A stretch of 64,000 nucleotides of DNA from Ga0074139 sp964515195 (GTDB taxonomy: Bacteria > Bdellovibrionota > Bdellovibrionia > Bdellovibrionales > Bdellovibrionaceae). The notes beneath the pieces are model-generated. The model was given only the letters and a program-made list of their open reading frames with translations. It was not told the origin of the DNA and did not search any database. Shown here piece after piece: positions 7,587 to 15,264 of this stretch. A program made the position numbers and the translations under genes. Every line of letters starts with the position of its first letter. Position 1 is the stretch's first letter. The stretch lies in assembly GCA_964515195.1 (NCBI GenBank), contig CAZETK010000004.1, forward strand, positions 1 to 64,000, written 5' to 3'.

Positions 7587-8186
7587 TTAATCCTTTCCGT
7601 TTTCGACCAATTGTTCAGACGTAATGTAGACGCCTTCAGGATTTTGTTCTGTTCGTTCGCCCAGACGGATTTTTAGATTGAAAGTAAGAGTGCTTACCGC
7701 TTTGAACCCATCGACAGTAAGAATTCTTTCCCCGGAAACTGCGGACGTTCCCTTTTGAAGATCCACGTCGACCTGGCGCAGATAAAACCTCTGAGCTATT
7801 CGTTTTTCAGCGGCGATCTTAACCTGGTTGGCATTTGCCTGAATAAATGCCTTGCGGAAAGAGCTATCAACGAACCGCGATGCCGTTCCAATGGATGTTT
7901 GTATGGTTGCGGATTCCCAATTGTGGCGCATCTCAAGGTATGCGCTGACAACTCGCTTGGCTTCACGTTCAAGATATTCCTTCGGGGGAGGATCAGATCG
8001 AAGAATTCCAGAGTCGATGGAAGAGACCGCAAAGACAGGTGGATCGCGGAGAGCTAGGACTGTAAGAGAAACTGTTAGAATTAAGTTTGCTAGACAGAAA
8101 ACTAAAAGAAGATATTTTAGAATTTCATTTTGTGCGACTTCATTGCCCCAAACCTCGAACCACTTCTGACGTGCTTTTTGAATCAT
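7587..8186 (-). CDS. virB8: VirB8/TraE-like type IV secretion inner-membrane protein
   Basis: A 199-aa bitopic protein. The N-terminus is cytoplasmic (to about residue 24), followed by one transmembrane segment (YLLLVFCLANLILTVSLTVLA) and a periplasmic domain with an alternating strand/helix pattern typical of the VirB8/TraE fold. The C-terminal strands (VSTLTFNLKIRLGERTEQN) resemble the family. It overlaps VirB6 by 4 bases. The assignment rests on topology, length and position between VirB6 and VirB9 more than on a sharp motif. Confidence 0.75.
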   Translation of the reverse strand: MIQKARQKWFEVWGNEVAQNEILKYLLLVFCLANLILTVSLTVLALRDPPVFAVSSIDSGILRSDPPPKEYLEREAKRVVSAYLEMRHNWESATIQTSIGTASRFVDSSFRKAFIQANANQVKIAAEKRIAQRFYLRQVDVDLQKGTSAVSGERILTVDGFKAVSTLTFNLKIRLGERTEQNPEGVYITSEQLVENGKD

Positions 8187-9103
8187 TTTTGACCTCTATT
8201 TTGTTCTTTATTCATTCCCTTGATTTCGCGCTGGAAGGATCTGTTCTGCATCCGTGTATAAATGGATCGCTGCATGTTTCCGGCAAATCCTTTGGTATCT
8301 CCAATGACCGCGCGGCCCACTTTCATTAGGGCTCCGGCTTTTGTCGGGGCTGCAAGCATTGCGGCAGCGGTGATCGGTCCGAGTGTATCGGCAAATGCGG
8401 TAAATCCACTTCCCACAAGAGATTTAACGACAAGAGGGGTGCATAACATTGAAATCGCGATGACGAAGTTGAGTACGATCACGGTTAGATAATTTCCGGA
8501 CGTTGCATAGGCGTTGCCAAATGGGAGTGCGGCCAGCATTGCTGAAAGCACTGCCCAAACAACTTTCCAACTCGCAATCTCGATCATTGACTTGAATAAA
8601 TTCAGAGTGATTTTTGGTGAGAAAATATGAAAAAGAAGAAGGATCGGCGCCATCAGCGAAAGAAACACCCAGCTAAAGTGATACACGGCCACCATAATGT
8701 AGCGTGCTATATAAAGAATGATGTAAGAGAGAAATGAAAGCGTTGCCACGATCAGATCGTTGAATCCTAGAACCAACGACATCGGTGATGCAGTATAGGA
8801 TTTTGCTTTATCTCCTGCCATCTGCATGAACATATTCAGGCTTTGCATATCTGAAATTTTGTCGGCAAGGCCGGTAGTAATAAAAAGAATGACATCAGTG
8901 ATTTCCTGAAAACCAGCCAAGAGCAGAGTCGAGATAAATGCTCGCTTAACAGCTTCAATGAAATCCGGTCCGCCCGTCGGCGTTTTAAGCCAAGTAATGG
9001 CAAGTGAGACGCAGAAAAAAATGGGAAGCATTAAGTAGTAGATATTTCTTAGCTCTGAGTGGAGCTTGTGGGCCAATTCGCCCAGGAGTTCAAAATTTTC
9101 CAT
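8183..9103 (-). CDS. virB6: VirB6/TrbL-like polytopic type IV secretion protein
   Basis: A 306-aa inner-membrane protein with at least five or six transmembrane segments (NIYYLMLPIFFCVSLAITWL; TLSFLSYIILYIARYIMVAV; FSWVFLSLMAPILLLFHIF; VVWAVLSAMLAALPFG; LTVIVLNFVIAISMLCTPLV). These, and a C-terminal cytoplasmic tail rich in Lys/Arg, fit the VirB6/TrbL layout. VirB6 is part of the DNA route through the inner membrane. Start with a GAGGT site. Neighbours VirB5 and VirB8 support the call. Confidence 0.8.
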   Translation of the reverse strand: MENFELLGELAHKLHSELRNIYYLMLPIFFCVSLAITWLKTPTGGPDFIEAVKRAFISTLLLAGFQEITDVILFITTGLADKISDMQSLNMFMQMAGDKAKSYTASPMSLVLGFNDLIVATLSFLSYIILYIARYIMVAVYHFSWVFLSLMAPILLLFHIFSPKITLNLFKSMIEIASWKVVWAVLSAMLAALPFGNAYATSGNYLTVIVLNFVIAISMLCTPLVVKSLVGSGFTAFADTLGPITAAAMLAAPTKAGALMKVGRAVIGDTKGFAGNMQRSIYTRMQNRSFQREIKGMNKEQNRGQK

Positions 9104-9107
9104 AAAT

Positions 9108-9809
9108 CTACCTCGATATCGACGGTAAGTTGAAATTGGATCTCAAGTTTCCAAACGCATCTGACACGCCTTCGTATTGCATGCGGAATTGCTCGGAATC
9201 GAGTTTTCCTCGGCGGTTTTGCAGGGCGAGTTGCTCGCTTTGCAGTTTTAGAATGGCGGCATTAGTGCGCAGGATTTGGTTGAGTACATGGATCATCATG
9301 CCCATGGATTGAACAGTGACTTTTGCTGCACCAGCGGGATTGACCATGTGAGCGTAGTCTTTGATACGCTCGGCCTCTGGATCGAGCCGGTCAGCGTACT
9401 TAAAGGCTTCATTGTGTAAGTTGATTGCTTCCGCGACACTTCGATCCGTCATGAGCTGCATTTTTCCTTCTGGTGTGTTGGGAATCCGTCCATAGAGTTC
9501 CTCAACTTTAGCAAGCACAAGATCCAAATTATCCAAGTCGGAAAGGACTCCCGGTCTTAGCGTCTGGTTTGCGGTTCTCATTACATTCAAGGCTTCACGA
9601 AGCCCACGGTTGATGTCACGAAGCAGGTTGAGCGTGTCTCGTCCATTTCCAAGGATGTTCTGGAGCTGAGTTAACTGCTGAATCGCGGTCTGGAGAATTT
9701 GCGCTAGATACACAAGATCACCACCCCAGAAATCAGCCCGCGCGGACCTTGCCGTGGTCAGGGAAACTACAAGGAACGGAATTATAAATAATCGCTTCCA
9801 TTTCTTCAT
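9108..9809 (-). CDS. virB5: VirB5/TrbJ-like minor pilus protein
   Basis: A 233-aa exported protein with a signal peptide (LFIIPFLVVSLTTARSARA). The mature part is almost entirely helical and rich in Gln, Asn, Leu and Arg (ILQTAIQQLTQLQNILGNG; LHNEAFKYADRLDPEAERI; ILKLQSEQLALQNRRGKL), as in VirB5/TrbJ pilus-tip proteins. It overlaps VirB4 by 4 bases and precedes VirB6. The MGMMIHVLNQILRTNAAI stretch matches a conserved helix in TrbJ-type proteins as I remember them. Confidence 0.75.
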   Translation of the reverse strand: MKKWKRLFIIPFLVVSLTTARSARADFWGGDLVYLAQILQTAIQQLTQLQNILGNGRDTLNLLRDINRGLREALNVMRTANQTLRPGVLSDLDNLDLVLAKVEELYGRIPNTPEGKMQLMTDRSVAEAINLHNEAFKYADRLDPEAERIKDYAHMVNPAGAAKVTVQSMGMMIHVLNQILRTNAAILKLQSEQLALQNRRGKLDSEQFRMQYEGVSDAFGNLRSNFNLPSISR

Positions 9810-12373
9810 ATTGGCCCTTTCGTTTTCAGGTAATGGGCATATCCGAACGGGTATTTTTCAGCGAATTCAGCAATGATCTGCTTGAGGGTTAGCTGGGGAT
9901 TTTCCTTTCGGGCCTCCTCAATTTTGGCGTTGTCGGTTGAATCACTCGTTGCAAGCCAGTATTCGATAGGTGTTGGCGCAATTCGAATCACCGTGCGGTT
10001 TTCGTTGTAGATGAGAAATGCCTCAGAAAAAGCTCCCTTCTGTTGTCTCAAAGAGCCGATTAAAGCCATCTCTTGGTCATTCAATTTTAGAATTTTCCGA
10101 ATTGGCTCCAAATCACCTCGTTGCAGAAGGATAAATTTATTCGCGGTGTTGGCAAGCAGCGCGCCACCAATGGGACTGGCAACGATTTCATCTAGCCCCT
10201 GGGTAATAAAAGTGATGCCCGATCCAGTTTTTCGGAGAGTCCGCACGCAGTATTCCATGAACGAACTGGATGCCTGGCTTTTGAGCAGTTCCCAGCACTC
10301 ATCCATCAAGATCTGTTTTCGGCGGCTTTGGCTTGCTCCTTTTGCTTCAACCTTTCCAAGAATAAAGTCTGTAATGATAAGGATCATCACCGATTGCAGG
10401 TCTGGATAGGCTGATAGACCCTTCAAATCAAAGACGACGACATCGCTATTCAGATCAAGTCCGCTGGTTCTGTCCAGCATTCGCCCATAGGGTCGCTCTC
10501 CCGTCCAAGGGAAAAGCATTTTTGCAAATGATTTTAGTTCTTGTTCAGGGCTTTCACTGAGTAGCTTGGAAAAATCTGAAAGAGTTGGCGTTCTTTGAGT
10601 CCGTTCGTAAACTTGAATAAGAGACTCCTCCAAGAGACTTTTCTGAAGTTTCGGAAGTCGGTCGCCGTCTTGATCCACGAGAATGGTTTCCAGCATCGCC
10701 AGCAAGAATTTTAGTTTTTGTGGTGATGGTTTTGTTTCTCCTTCGGGAAGAAGCAAAGGATTGATTCCGGGGACTTCATTCTCGTCCTTGGGTGGACTGA
10801 TTTCAACGTACTGGCCGCCAAGGAACTCGCAGATTTTCCGATAAGAGCCACCGATGTCGATGATATAAACCATCGGGTTCTGGGTCATGTACTGGAGCAA
10901 GACGAGATTATTGAGAAAGCTCTTTCCGGCACCGCTAGAACCTGTCACGAGAGAGTTATAGTTTGGAAGGCGACTTTCAAAGGGATCATAGGCCACAAGA
11001 CCACCAGCCCGATTTCTAAAGAGGCATACAGGAGAAATGCCATCCCCGGTGAAATCCTGATAGACAGGCAAGAAGTCTGAAAGATTATCTGTTTTGATCC
11101 GTTTGGGACGCAGCATTATAGTTGTTCCGCAGGGAAGCAATGTCTTCCAAGCCGGAAGTGAGGAAACAGTTTCAACAATGCCCTCGGCGCCGTTGAGTTC
11201 CCTGAACTTTGCAAGAACAGCTCGAGTTTTCAGTTCTAGTTCATCCTGTGTTTCCGCTCGTAGCAAAATTGCAATTTGCGTATAGAGAATCTTCTGCCCT
11301 GTATTGATAATTTCACGCAAGAGTTCTTCGGTGGCGTTAAGCTGCGCTTCGCTTTCCAAATCCGTGGCGCGGCCTCCATGCGACATCGACATGGAGTGAG
11401 CCATGCGCCGCTTTGTCTGGAGTTGACTGAGTTCTTTCGATTGAGTCGGAACCTGAATATGGCAGTGCAAGGAATAGTGAAAGGGAAGGTCTAAGAGCTT
11501 CACTATGAGCGCAGAATGCGTCAACTCCGGCAGAGTTTTAAGGGACAATACCCGATGGTGAATGCCATCAAGCAGGAACGAGTCATAATCGACAAGCAGA
11601 TCAGAAAATACAAGCTGCTCCCTCGGGCTTGGAAGTGACAACTCGGGGGCAATGTTTAGTTCTTCCCCAGTGAACTCTTGATTCCGATGCGAGCTAGCAA
11701 TCTGAGGTGATGGGATCACGCGGGATCGCTTGGGATTCAAGAAACGGTAAATGACCTCTTTGGTGTCATCCTCGGTCATCTCATGGCAATCCACTCCAGT
11801 GACGATCAAGCTTTGGATCAGTGCAAGTTTGGTTTGCTGTATGGCATGCAAGCGTTTTTCAAATTCATCCTTGCTCAAGGAATGAAAGTGAGACGGTGGC
11901 CGAAGGAATCTCTTAAATATCCCGAGGCCGTCTGCTTGGGTTAAGGTATCGGGGCGCAGGTACAAAAATAGATAAAGATCAGATTTAACAAGTTCGAGAT
12001 TCTCCAGAGCTTCCTGAAGGCCTCTTTGCCGAGAATCAGCAACCCAGCCAATATCTGTCAACCTATTTGCAAACCGTCCGTGTTGGTCAATAGTTTTACG
12101 GCAATCTGAATTCACATCCACAACAAAAGAGACTTCGGTGTTATCGGGAAGACTATTCAGGAAAGATCGAATGTCTTGGTTCAACTGGTTCACGGATTCA
12201 GTATCCAGTGTCTCGATGGCTCGTCCACGCAAGCGCATGGGAGCCACAAGTGTACCATCTGACAGAACAACTATCCCTTCCACAAAATCCCAATATGGAA
12301 GTTCCCGAGCCAGGGAATGCTCCCGCCGAAATTCCGAAAGCTCAGACAGGCTCCGAGGTTTAGTTAGCTTCAT
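9806..12373 (-). CDS. virB4: VirB4 type IV secretion ATPase
   Basis: About 855 aa; I take ATG 12373, which has GGAG six bases upstream, over 12385. VirB4 is the universal ATPase of type IV systems and powers pilus assembly and transfer. The N-terminal domain (TraC_F-type, to about residue 430) is followed by a P-loop TGSSGAGKSFLNNL, a KQILMDECWELL Walker B strand and FITQGLDEI near the C-terminus. All catalytic motifs look intact and length is typical. No VirB11 ATPase is present in the operon, so VirB4 and VirD4 are the only visible motors. Confidence 0.92.
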   Translation of the reverse strand: MKLTKPRSLSELSEFRREHSLARELPYWDFVEGIVVLSDGTLVAPMRLRGRAIETLDTESVNQLNQDIRSFLNSLPDNTEVSFVVDVNSDCRKTIDQHGRFANRLTDIGWVADSRQRGLQEALENLELVKSDLYLFLYLRPDTLTQADGLGIFKRFLRPPSHFHSLSKDEFEKRLHAIQQTKLALIQSLIVTGVDCHEMTEDDTKEVIYRFLNPKRSRVIPSPQIASSHRNQEFTGEELNIAPELSLPSPREQLVFSDLLVDYDSFLLDGIHHRVLSLKTLPELTHSALIVKLLDLPFHYSLHCHIQVPTQSKELSQLQTKRRMAHSMSMSHGGRATDLESEAQLNATEELLREIINTGQKILYTQIAILLRAETQDELELKTRAVLAKFRELNGAEGIVETVSSLPAWKTLLPCGTTIMLRPKRIKTDNLSDFLPVYQDFTGDGISPVCLFRNRAGGLVAYDPFESRLPNYNSLVTGSSGAGKSFLNNLVLLQYMTQNPMVYIIDIGGSYRKICEFLGGQYVEISPPKDENEVPGINPLLLPEGETKPSPQKLKFLLAMLETILVDQDGDRLPKLQKSLLEESLIQVYERTQRTPTLSDFSKLLSESPEQELKSFAKMLFPWTGERPYGRMLDRTSGLDLNSDVVVFDLKGLSAYPDLQSVMILIITDFILGKVEAKGASQSRRKQILMDECWELLKSQASSSFMEYCVRTLRKTGSGITFITQGLDEIVASPIGGALLANTANKFILLQRGDLEPIRKILKLNDQEMALIGSLRQQKGAFSEAFLIYNENRTVIRIAPTPIEYWLATSDSTDNAKIEEARKENPQLTLKQIIAEFAEKYPFGYAHYLKTKGPI

Positions 12374-12689
12374 TCGCAGCTCCATTCTTTTTTAAAAGCG
12401 GTTGGTACTCAGTATCGGCAGAGGCAGCAGAGTAGATGGCAGGATTCATTTTGAATTGCAGGAGATGCTGAAGATAATTTTCAGGTTTTCCCTTCTTTAC
12501 AAAATGAAGCACCCAGGCCAACAGCAGAGTCCCGCACCAAACGACGGGGAACTTCAGGCGTGTGGGTCCGAAAAATAGGTTGCTCACGGATAGATATAAG
12601 AAAATGAGCAAGAGATCGGCCAGCTCAAAACCAAAGAGTCTAAGCCGGTTGTCGAGAGCACGCGGAACCTTCGTCACCAATAAAGACAT
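12360..12689 (-). CDS. virB3: VirB3/TraL-like type IV secretion protein
   Basis: Start at ATG 12689 with an excellent site (GGAGGTGACA); about 109 aa. The N-terminus (VPRALDNRLRLFGFELADLL) matches the opening of VirB3/TraL proteins. Two hydrophobic segments follow: LLLIFLYLSVSNLFFG and FPVVWCGTLLLAWVLHFV. VirB3 is an inner-membrane subunit that works with VirB4, and its gene directly overlaps VirB4 here. Confidence 0.8.
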   Translation of the reverse strand: MSLLVTKVPRALDNRLRLFGFELADLLLIFLYLSVSNLFFGPTRLKFPVVWCGTLLLAWVLHFVKKGKPENYLQHLLQFKMNPAIYSAASADTEYQPLLKKNGAANEAN

Positions 12690-12739
12690 TGTCACCTCCA
12701 AAACTGAGGAGAGGGCGAGTTCCCTCTCCTCATGGGAAT

Positions 12740-13030
12740 TTATCGAACGGAAGAGCTGATGAAATCGACAATGCCTTGAGCGCCGAATCCCAGAATACAG
12801 CCGATGACCGCATAGATGATGTGCTGGCGTGCATTCGGGTTGCCCGTGATGAAGCTGAATCCGGCAAACAGCAGTCCCATTGTCGCAAGCACTGGCAGCA
12901 CCACGTTCGAGAGTTTCATCTTGACCGTCATCAGGGAGGACTCAAAGCTTGCAAAGCTGGGCTCCGCCACTAAGAGGCCCATGAAAATCATGAGCCCCAG
13001 AACGAAGAAAAATTGTCTTTTATTTTTCAT
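12740..13030 (-). CDS. virB2: VirB2/TrbC-like major pilin
   Basis: A 96-aa precursor with a long signal sequence (FFFVLGLMIFMGLLVAEPSFA, cleaved near residue 27) and two hydrophobic helices (VVLPVLATMGLLFAGFSFI and IIYAVIGCILGFGAQGIVDF) joined by a short polar loop (TGNPNARQH). This is the standard VirB2/TrbC pilin layout. The site AAGGAAACG precedes the ATG. It sits upstream of VirB3, the usual position. Confidence 0.85.
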   Translation of the reverse strand: MKNKRQFFFVLGLMIFMGLLVAEPSFASFESSLMTVKMKLSNVVLPVLATMGLLFAGFSFITGNPNARQHIIYAVIGCILGFGAQGIVDFISSSVR

Positions 13031-13042
13031 ACACGTTTCCTT

Positions 13043-13507
13043 TTAGGCGGCTTCGGCATTGGCGGATGTGGAATCCACCGCTGGAAGCACTGATTTTTTG
13101 GTGGGAATGGTGTTGAGATAGATGTCGTCAGCGCCAAGAATGTCCCAAGAGAGTTTCAGTAGATCGCGGTTCTCTCCATCCATAAGCTTTGCTTCACCTA
13201 CGTTGTTCCAGAAATATTTTCGTCCCTCCTTGAATGACTCCTCCCTTGTGAGAATCACAAAGTCGTATTTGTCCAAGTGAGTCCGTTCGGGAAGCATGTA
13301 GAATAGGTCCTTAAGCAGCGTTTTTAGGTAGATGGTATAAGTGTGCGAGCCCTCGGTAATGAGGGCGTGACCAACAGATTTCACTTTTTGAATTCGTCCT
13401 TTTACATCGGGCACGCCTTTAAAAATATCGAAGCGAAAAATTGTTCGTTCAGAGCTTTCCTTGATTTGTTCCATTGTTTTGGCAACAAGTGTCCCTGCCT
13501 TTTCCAT
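13043..13507 (-). CDS. Hypothetical cytoplasmic protein of the transfer operon
   Basis: A 154-aa soluble protein with no signal or membrane segment and a strong ribosome site (GGAGGTCTTTC). It contains a strand-rich centre (VGHALITEGSHTYTIYLKTL, then KYDFVILTREESFKEGRKYF and LSWDILGADDIYLNTIP). I do not recognise the family. Placed before the pilin gene, it may be a regulator or an assembly factor specific to this element type. Confidence 0.65.
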   Translation of the reverse strand: MEKAGTLVAKTMEQIKESSERTIFRFDIFKGVPDVKGRIQKVKSVGHALITEGSHTYTIYLKTLLKDLFYMLPERTHLDKYDFVILTREESFKEGRKYFWNNVGEAKLMDGENRDLLKLSWDILGADDIYLNTIPTKKSVLPAVDSTSANAEAA

Positions 13508-13551
13508 GAAAGACCTCCAGTGCGTTTAGGGTTAGTTATTTGGTTTTGTTT

Positions 13552-13839
13552 TTAAGCGGCCATTGAGCAGAACTGGTTCAGTAAAAATGATTCTTCACGG
13601 GCATGGGTCAATTGGATGATCCTTACCCGAAGGTGGTTGACGGCTCCATCGAGCATCATGTCAGTGGAGTTCCAGGATTGGCCGATGTAGCGGGCAATTT
13701 CCTGGATTGTCATGTTATCCCAAAAGCGCAGATACACGATCAGGCGCTGCTTTGGGCTCAGGTAGGCTAAGGCCTCCTTGAGCAGTTCGAAATTTTCTTG
13801 ATTCAGGTTTTCCGGCTTTTTGAATTTGGATCGTCTCAT
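13552..13839 (-). CDS. Sigma-70 region 4-like HTH protein
   Basis: A 95-aa protein resembling the stand-alone fourth region of sigma-70 factors: ALAYLSPKQRLIVYLRFWDN then MTIQEIARYIGQSWNSTDMM, the second being the -35-recognising helix-turn-helix. Regions 2 and 3 are absent. It has its own GGAG site seven bases before the ATG, and the ATG overlaps the stop of the preceding 64-aa frame (ATGA). As one of the first genes of the transfer operon it is probably a transcriptional regulator of transfer genes. Confidence 0.65.
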   Translation of the reverse strand: MRRSKFKKPENLNQENFELLKEALAYLSPKQRLIVYLRFWDNMTIQEIARYIGQSWNSTDMMLDGAVNHLRVRIIQLTHAREESFLLNQFCSMAA

Positions 13840-14030
13840 GATGCCGCTCCATGTTTGGTGTATTCGCGATCTCTAGGGGGCGCGGGTCTACGAAACTCCA
13901 GTCGTTCCCATTCTTCCAACGAGTCTTTGGGTTGTTTGAAAAGCATGGCGTAGAGCCGTCGCAGCCAGTTTGAAATCAATTTTGGTTTCACTTCCACCTC
14001 CGGTAAGTTCGAGAACTTCAGCGTTCTCAT
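13836..14030 (-). CDS. Possible 64-aa leader gene of the transfer operon
   Basis: An open frame of 64 aa, basic and rich in Arg and Pro (KPKLISNWLRRLYAMLFKQP). No ribosome site is visible before its ATG, and the DNA may instead be the 5' untranslated leader of the operon. The ATGA overlap with the next gene speaks for it, the missing ribosome site against. No family recognised. Confidence 0.4.
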   Translation of the reverse strand: MRTLKFSNLPEVEVKPKLISNWLRRLYAMLFKQPKDSLEEWERLEFRRPAPPRDREYTKHGAAS

Positions 14031-14144
14031 GATGGGGTGTATTTCACGGAGCAGGCCAAGTGTGCCGAGATGACGTAAGTATTCGAGATAAAATGAGAAA
14101 TTAAATTCGAGTGAAATAGCGCTGGCGAAAAAGTCTGAGTTTTT

Positions 14145-14160
14145 GTTTGTGTGTGCGAAC
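14145..14160. promoter_or_regulatory. Dyad operator GTTTG-N6-CGAAC, transfer promoter site 1
   Basis: GTTTGTGTGTGCGAAC. The half-sites GTTTG and CGAAC with a 6-base spacer match exactly the dyads at 49236 and 49339 upstream of the sigma-54 response-regulator operon. It lies about 115-130 bp upstream of the first transfer gene, a normal distance for a sigma-54 enhancer. Binding by the regulator at 47682-49079 is inferred. Confidence 0.6.
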
Positions 14161-14201
14161 GGAAGAGAGCGAGAAATTATAAATTACAAACACTTAGCTG
14201 C

Positions 14202-14217
14202 GTTTTGAATTCAGAAC
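14202..14217. promoter_or_regulatory. Dyad operator GTTTT-N6-AGAAC, transfer promoter site 2
   Basis: GTTTTGAATTCAGAAC, inside a larger near-palindrome TGCGTT...AACGCA (14200-14220). It closely matches GTTCTGAATTTAGAAC at 49430-49445 (same GAATT core, same spacing). It is the central one of three sites in 92 bp upstream of the transfer operon. Confidence 0.6.
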
Positions 14218-14220
14218 GCA

Positions 14221-14236
14221 ATTTGGATTTACGAAC
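14221..14236. promoter_or_regulatory. Dyad operator ATTTG-N6-CGAAC, transfer promoter site 3
   Basis: ATTTGGATTTACGAAC, one mismatch in the left half-site. The GATTTACGAAC part is nearly identical to CATTTACGAAC at 49241-49251. Its centre is 19 bp from that of site 2. It overlaps the last codons of the thioredoxin-like gene at 14229, so part of the match could be coding constraint. Confidence 0.5.
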
Positions 14237-14498
14237 GGGTCTCTTCTATTCCGAGGAGGGTCTTCAATTGATCCAGCGAAGGTATATCAAGTGAGCAGCC
14301 GCCGCTATTTTCTCCAGTTTTGGAACCGAATATGATTTTATCGCCATCGAGAACCGTTGGTGAAGCATATCCCTTGAGTGGATCGGCGACGGGAACGTCG
14401 TCCTGGTTCACTTCCTCGAAGGGAACACCAATTTCCGCCAACATCTTACGCGCCCTTTCAGCATTCGGGCACCCTCCAAAATAGATCAGTTTCAACAT
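14229..14498 (-). CDS. Small thioredoxin-like protein (YFGGCPN type)
   Basis: An 89-aa protein with a thioredoxin-fold opening LIYFGGCPNAERARKML. The pair of active cysteines is reduced to one (GGCPN), and a second Cys pair region occurs late (SGGCSL). Proteins of this kind often accompany mercury and copper resistance genes and are thought to handle metal or disulfide chemistry. A cis-Pro (ASPTVLDGDKI) supports the fold. It lies 14 bases after the HMA-MauE gene in the same minus-strand operon. The specific reaction is unknown. Confidence 0.7.
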   Translation of the reverse strand: MLKLIYFGGCPNAERARKMLAEIGVPFEEVNQDDVPVADPLKGYASPTVLDGDKIIFGSKTGENSGGCSLDIPSLDQLKTLLGIEETRS

Positions 14499-14512
14499 CC
14501 GAGGATTCCCTT

Positions 14513-15226
14513 TTACATGAGCACCATAATCGCCATGGCGATCATAAGTGTATTTTCAATGATGGTCACTTTCGTAAGCGGTAGTTTAAAAACTGTGCCT
14601 AGGCACGCACACTGGAATTGACGTTTTTCTATTAGCGCCCTCGCTACTCCATAAGTCGTGACCGATAAAAATGAAATCACCAGTATAGATACGAGCTGCA
14701 CTGAAAGCGCCAATAAAAAAGCGACACCAGAGGACAGCTCCAAAAATGGATAAACATAGCCATATCCGCGCAGCCTCTTTGCAATAGGGTCGTAAGTTGC
14801 AAATCCTTCTGCGAATTTTGGTAAATCCAGCAGTTTGAAATAGGAAAGGGCCACTAAAACGATTCCCATGAATTCGTACATCCACTGATCAAATCCAAGA
14901 TCACCTCTCGCCACATGGAGAGCAGGAATGCCGGCGCTCAGTAGAAAAAGGAGTATGAGCGGCCAATACACCGCCACGGTATTAAGAAGGCTTTTCTCTT
15001 GTGACGCTATAGTGGTCGGAGGGAGGATTTCGTATTTTTTCAATGGGGAGAGTATTTGGTCGATTGCCTCTCGATCAAATTGCCTTGGTGAACTGAAGCG
15101 GATGTTGGGAGCTTTCAGGCTGACGGTAGCGTCAAAGACGTCGTCCTGATTTGACAGTACGTCAGATATTTTCTGGACGCAGCTTCCGCAGCTCATGCCA
15201 CTCACATTGAATTCAAATGTTTTCAC
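14513..15226 (-). CDS. HMA domain fused to a MauE/DoxX-like membrane protein
   Basis: A 237-aa protein starting at GTG 15226 with AAGGAGG upstream. Residues 1-70 form a heavy-metal-associated domain with the metal-binding motif GMSCGSC. The remainder has four or five transmembrane segments (VYWPLILLFLLSAGIPAL; YEFMGIVLVALSYFKLL; YVYPFLELSSGVAFLLAL; LVSILVISFLSVTTYGVA) ending with a CACLG motif after the last but one, typical of MauE-type redox-linked membrane proteins. It probably moves copper or reducing equivalents across the inner membrane. It lies between the multicopper oxidase and the thioredoxin-like protein, which fits a periplasmic copper/redox pathway. Confidence 0.75.
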   Translation of the reverse strand: MKTFEFNVSGMSCGSCVQKISDVLSNQDDVFDATVSLKAPNIRFSSPRQFDREAIDQILSPLKKYEILPPTTIASQEKSLLNTVAVYWPLILLFLLSAGIPALHVARGDLGFDQWMYEFMGIVLVALSYFKLLDLPKFAEGFATYDPIAKRLRGYGYVYPFLELSSGVAFLLALSVQLVSILVISFLSVTTYGVARALIEKRQFQCACLGTVFKLPLTKVTIIENTLMIAMAIMVLM

Positions 15227-15264
15227 TTAATCCTCCTTGCCAGTCCGGGTTTTAAGTCGGTGAT

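Noticed and set aside
14043..14059. Possible sigma-54 promoter TTGGCCTGCTCCGTGAA before the transfer operon
   Set aside because: The -24 part fits but the -12 part ends in GA instead of GC, and the implied start is only a few bases before the first ATG. I could not support it as a promoter.
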